NCBI GenBank assembly: GCA_938091165.1
Contig: CALKNK010000010.1
Coordinates: 1-64,000 of the forward strand
DNA: 64,000 bases
Reading direction: 5' to 3'
From: an uncultured Ilumatobacter sp.
GTDB lineage: Bacteria > Actinomycetota > Acidimicrobiia > Acidimicrobiales > Ilumatobacteraceae
A model generated the notes under the pieces. The model saw only the letters and a program-made list of their open reading frames with translations. It searched no databases and had not been told where the DNA came from. The stretch's first letter is position 1, and the number at the start of each line of letters is the position of its first letter. Position numbers and translations under genes: made by a program. Below are positions 63,154 through 64,000 of the stretch, one piece after another.

Positions 63154-64000
63154 GTGGCTATCAAGGCTGAGTACATCTGGATCGACGGCACAGAGCCGAC
63201 TCCGCAGCTCCGTTCTAAGACGAAGGTCATCTCCGACGACAGCGACACCGATCTTGCCGACATGCCGGTCTGGGGCTTTGACGGCTCGTCGACCAACCAG
63301 GCCACGGGAGACAAGAGCGATTGCGTGCTCAAGCCCGCCCGCGTATTTCCCGATCCAATTCGTGGCGGCGAAAACGTTCTCGTTCTCTGCGAAGTGATGC
63401 TTGTGGATGGCAAAGCTCATCCAACCAACACTCGTGCAGCGGCTGCTCGAACTGCCAAGAAGTACAAGAAGCACGAACCGATGTTTGGGATCGAGCAGGA
63501 GTACACAATGCTCAAGCCGAACGGCAACCCGCTCGGCTTTCCGGATGACGGCTTCCCCGCACCGCAGGGTCCGTACTACTGCGGTGTTGGCGAAATCGCC
63601 ATCACCGGCCGCAACATCGCTGAGGATCACATGGATGCCTGCCTTGCCGCCGGTGTGACGATCTCAGGCATTAACGCTGAGGTCATGCCTGGACAGTGGG
63701 AATTTCAGGTCGGCCCCGCTGGTCTGCTTGAAGTCTCCGACGAGCTCTGGGTTGGTCGATACCTTCTACACCGCATCGCCGAGAACTATGGCGTAGTCAT
63801 CAGCATTGACGCCAAGCCCGTCAAAGGCGACTGGAATGGTGCTGGTGCCCACACCAACTTCTCCACCAAGGAAATGCGCGAAGACGGCGGCATGAAACAC
63901 ATTGAAGCTGGTTGCAAGGCTCTTGGCCGGCGCGCTGCAGTGCACATTGCCAGCTACGGCGACGGTGTCGAAGATCGCCTCACTGGCGCCCATGAGACCC
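63154..64000 (+). CDS. glnII: Type II glutamine synthetase, 3' end beyond window
   Basis: First 282 codons of a GSII-type glutamine synthetase (the eukaryote-like form of about 340 aa). It condenses glutamate and ammonia with ATP. Features: WGFDGSSTNQATGDKSDC near 47-64, FGIEQEYTML near 111-120, GVTISGINAEVMPGQWEF near 169-186 and GAGAHTNFSTKEMR near 230-243, carrying the metal-binding Glu and His residues. GTG start at 63154 with GAGGA seven bases upstream. The reading frame continues past base 64000. Its presence points to a nitrogen-assimilation gene in addition to any GSI elsewhere. Confidence 0.95.
   Translation, partial: MAIKAEYIWIDGTEPTPQLRSKTKVISDDSDTDLADMPVWGFDGSSTNQATGDKSDCVLKPARVFPDPIRGGENVLVLCEVMLVDGKAHPTNTRAAAARTAKKYKKHEPMFGIEQEYTMLKPNGNPLGFPDDGFPAPQGPYYCGVGEIAITGRNIAEDHMDACLAAGVTISGINAEVMPGQWEFQVGPAGLLEVSDELWVGRYLLHRIAENYGVVISIDAKPVKGDWNGAGAHTNFSTKEMREDGGMKHIEAGCKALGRRAAVHIASYGDGVEDRLTGAHET

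Overview
The window looks like chromosome from a mid-to-high-GC actinobacterium, most plausibly an aquatic member of the Acidimicrobiia. This is inferred from gene content only: an actinobacterial-type BaxI membrane protein, an MpaB/DUF2236 oxygenase, twin ArsA-like ATPases, a Get3/NfeD neighbourhood, a cell-wall L,D-transpeptidase with a Thr-rich tail, many GTG/TTG starts and a heliorhodopsin. Most of it is compact housekeeping sequence with short operons on both strands. No phage, IS element, rRNA operon or CRISPR array was seen.

Layout. 0.5-9 kb: M14 peptidase, CapA-like phosphoesterase, acetolactate decarboxylase, alpha/beta hydrolase, an MBL/asparaginase/AI-2E-family operon, MpaB-type oxygenase. 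10-16 kb: cyclophilin, then a co-directional cluster of DksA-like protein, ABC1 kinase, two ferritin-like proteins, an unknown protein and an epoxide hydrolase. 15.6-21 kb: membrane and BaxI proteins, ABM protein, a sigma-70 factor, acyl-CoA dehydrogenase and selC (tRNA-Sec). 21-29.5 kb: STAS/DUF952, DUF427/RsgA, then topA-tmk-holB-copC. 29.6-43.5 kb: Nudix remnant, Fic, map, cytochrome c, orphan adenine methylase, coaA, HAD, DauR-like regulator, L,D-transpeptidase, DEAD-box/cold-shock fusion, CaiB, kynureninase. 43.6-49.3 kb: heme-degrading-type ABM, ask, heliorhodopsin and a methyltransferase (reverse strand), asd, DUF5684, MazG. 49.9-64 kb: tRNA-Pro, response regulator, two ArsA ATPases, NfeD, selB-selA, dut, Nudix, nadE, penicillin acylase, and the 5' part of a type II glutamine synthetase cut by the window end.

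How the parts connect. selA, selB and selC show that UGA is decoded as selenocysteine in this organism, although no selenoprotein gene or selD was found here. Ask and asd (the first and second enzymes of the aspartate pathway) lie on the plus strand but are separated by a reverse-strand heliorhodopsin/methyltransferase pair, which looks like an insertion. The ABC1 kinase beside two ferritin-like proteins resembles, in outline only, the pairing of UbiB/COQ8 with a di-iron hydroxylase, and is the best candidate here for an uncharacterised pathway. Several stretches (29.6-29.8, 39.8-40.3, 41.8-42.2 kb) carry decayed coding sequence.
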